Positions 62,935 through 64,000 of a stretch of 64,000 nucleotides of DNA are shown here, piece by piece. Position 1 is the stretch's first letter. Every line of letters starts with the position of its first letter. Source of the DNA: Mucilaginibacter frigoritolerans. GTDB lineage: Bacteria; Bacteroidota; Bacteroidia; Sphingobacteriales; Sphingobacteriaceae. A program made the position numbers and the translations under genes. The DNA lies in the NCBI RefSeq assembly GCF_007830615.1, contig NZ_VLLI01000011.1:171084-235083 (forward strand). Direction: 5' to 3'. The notes under the pieces were generated by a model. The model did no database searches. It was not told the origin of the DNA and worked only from the letters and a program-made list of their open reading frames with translations.

Positions 62935-62968
62935 CTATTATTAAATATTTCTTTATATTTAATAATAG
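62935..62968. repeat. Perfect 14-bp AT-rich palindrome
   Basis: CTATTATTAAATAT (62935-62948) and ATATTTAATAATAG (62955-62968) are exact complements around TTCTTT. It lies about 170 bp upstream of the susC-locus promoter. It could be a transcription-factor site or a cruciform; no terminator tail. Confidence 0.5.
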
Positions 62969-63106
62969 CCTTGTAAACCAATCACTTATTAGCGTTATAA
63001 GTATAAACAATATGTCTCGTTTTCAACATAACCAGAAAAGATATTGGCATTTAAAAAGGCGACAAACAGACCATATGGTACTTTTAGATCATTCCTTATC
63101 ATAATG

Positions 63107-63142
63107 GAGAAATTTCCAGGAACCTGTCGGACAGTATTTCTC
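63107..63142. other. Nested hairpins: GAGAAAT/ATTTCTC enclosing two small stems
   Basis: Outer arms GAGAAAT (63107-63113) and ATTTCTC (63136-63142) enclose CAGG/CCTG and CTGTC/GACAG stems which share bases, so only one inner stem forms at a time. Possibly an RNA switch or repeat remnant; no further support. Confidence 0.25.
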
Positions 63143-63604
63143 TAAAGTTTAATAAAATAATTTTTTTTAATCAAAGTGATTTACCTGAAAAAAGATTTTT
63201 CTCAATAAAAACCTGAACGTGTTTATGTTTTATCATTTTTCCAAATAGGTTTCAGCATATATTCATTACAAAAATATTTTTCATTTGTAATGCCAGTTCG
63301 GTACACTTTTATATAAAATAGATGTCAATTTGGAACGAAAAAGGAATTTCATTTAAAGAAAAGGGGCAATAATCATTTGAATCACTATTCAAAACGAGCA
63401 ATCAAGCAATTGTCCGATCATCTTATTATTGTAAATCCCTGTATGAATATGATGATTATCGGTCAGTTTCAGGGGCGCAAAAATGTGCTGATTGCATTTA
63501 AACATGACAACTATCTTATATTTTTCCCTCCAGCAGATGTTTCCTGCTCAGATGGAAAGAATTCAGTGTGGTTGAAATATTTTTTACTTTACTAACTCCC
63601 TCTA

Positions 63605-63648
63605 AAAAGGCAAAGCCCCTAGATTTTCATCCAGAGGCTTTGCCTTTT
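63605..63648. terminator. Terminator of the T9SS cargo gene
   Basis: AAAAGGCAAAGCC (63605-63617) and GGCTTTGCCTTTT (63636-63648) pair perfectly over 13 bp, just after the stop of the minus-strand gene. Confidence 0.8.
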
Positions 63649-63663
63649 CTGAATATTTAAAAA

Positions 63664-64000
63664 CTATAGCTTTATAAATGTACCCTGACCTATAATACTG
63701 TTATTACTGTTATTGAACACTTTCACAATATAAGTACCCGGAATAAGACTGCTTTCATCAGTTTGCCAGGTTGTGTCTGCTGAAGTTACATCCTGGATCA
63801 CTACCCCTGCCATATTATAAATTTTGATGGCATAGCTTTTTGGTGTAGTTCCAGACGCTGTTGACGAACTAATCGGATCAACAATAGACACATTTAAAAT
63901 ACTCTTACATGGATTTGGATAAATACCGATGCGTGTAGCTTGCAAGTTATTGCCGGTATTGCCATACATTATAGTAACCACATTTGAGTAGGTTATACCT
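63664..64000 (-). CDS. C-terminal end of a T9SS type A cargo protein (runs off the right edge)
   Basis: The last 112 codons of a larger gene; the frame is open to the window edge, so the true start lies outside. The C-terminal 85 residues form a Por secretion-tail domain: IGIYPNPCKSILNVSI is the conserved opening (YPNP), KIYNMAGVVIQ the middle strand, and GTYIVKVFNNSN the penultimate strand with a final basic Lys-Leu. Such tails direct export through T9SS and are removed at the surface. The passenger domain is not visible. It is the second T9SS substrate in the window. Confidence 0.85.
   Translation of the reverse strand, partial: GITYSNVVTIMYGNTGNNLQATRIGIYPNPCKSILNVSIVDPISSSTASGTTPKSYAIKIYNMAGVVIQDVTSADTTWQTDESSLIPGTYIVKVFNNSNNSIIGQGTFIKL

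Larger units (their letters stand above)
62768..63600. other. AT-rich intergenic region upstream of the sulfatase locus
   Basis: About 830 bp without a convincing gene. It holds a perfect 14-bp palindrome (62935-62968) and a nested hairpin set (63107-63142), described separately. A 72-codon frame from a TTG at 63377 is weak and not called. Regulatory sites for the SusC locus may lie here. Confidence 0.5.

Noticed and set aside
62998..63104. A 30-codon frame at about 63012 (starting MSRFQHNQKRYWHL) in the intergenic gap
   Set aside because: No promoter, no conservation cue and highly basic, chance-like composition.
63377..63595. A 72-codon frame from a TTG start ahead of the final terminator
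   Set aside because: No ATG, no promoter, odd composition, no recognisable family. It could be a remnant, but support is too thin to call it a gene.

Overview
The window looks like a chromosomal segment of a Bacteroidota bacterium close to Mucilaginibacter or Pedobacter (Sphingobacteriaceae). The signs are SusC/SusD outer-membrane pairs, type IX secretion (T9SS) sorting tails, PorX, a fused lpxC-fabZ gene, futalosine-pathway menaquinone genes, AT-rich intergenic DNA, and repeated matches to the Bacteroidota -7 promoter element TAnnTTTG. Gene content is mostly core and syntenic. I see no prophage, insertion sequence, CRISPR array, tRNA or rRNA. The genus is inferred from gene content only.

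Layout. 1-6.8 kb: two unrecognised proteins, a methyltransferase, an M1-type peptidase, a MaoC hydratase, a ParE/RelE toxin-antitoxin pair, a flavin oxidoreductase and a fatty acid desaturase. 6.8-12.4 kb (minus strand): an ABC ATPase, the lipid A genes lpxA, lpxC-fabZ and lpxD, and an HD hydrolase. 12.6-17.7 kb: the T9SS regulator porX with tsaE, alanine dehydrogenase, a VanX-like dipeptidase and a YihY-like membrane protein. 17.7-30 kb: PBP4-type carboxypeptidase, aspartyl protease with PDZ domain, amino-acid permease, tail-specific protease, DUF1835 protein, short-chain dehydrogenase, DigH-like glycosidase and a coiled-coil membrane protein. 30-36 kb: a very large NtrY-like kinase, fabD, folE and a pterin synthase. 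36-43 kb: mqnB, mqnD, truB, ribF, small membrane proteins, a LysE exporter and a cobalamin-binding-like protein. 43-53 kb: AsmA and START proteins, a 1611-residue Ig-repeat T9SS surface protein and a PD40 protein.

The most interesting region is 53.4-62.8 kb, a minus-strand locus reading SusC, SusD, two small membrane proteins, sterol-desaturase-like enzyme, arylsulfatase and formylglycine-generating enzyme. The last two genes fit together: the sulfatase has a Cys-type active site and the enzyme beside it carries the cysteine pair that would mature it, both exported. Ahead of susC is a leader of about 360 nt. It begins with a promoter and an unannotated 30-codon ORF that contains six cysteines and ends in four consecutive Cys codons. 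The same leader carries, on the opposite strand, a two-hairpin segment ending in a strong intrinsic terminator, placed like the antisense RNAs of Bacteroides PUL systems. I propose a sulfate-ester scavenging locus governed by cysteine-sensing leader translation plus an antisense RNA. Both regulatory layers are inferences from sequence.

Secondary themes: several gene starts are corrected because a promoter or terminator lies inside the naive upstream extension (desaturase, truB, pterin synthase, DigH-like, flavin oxidoreductase). Several families of short intergenic palindromic repeats occur, and one palindromic pair lies within the mqnB coding sequence.
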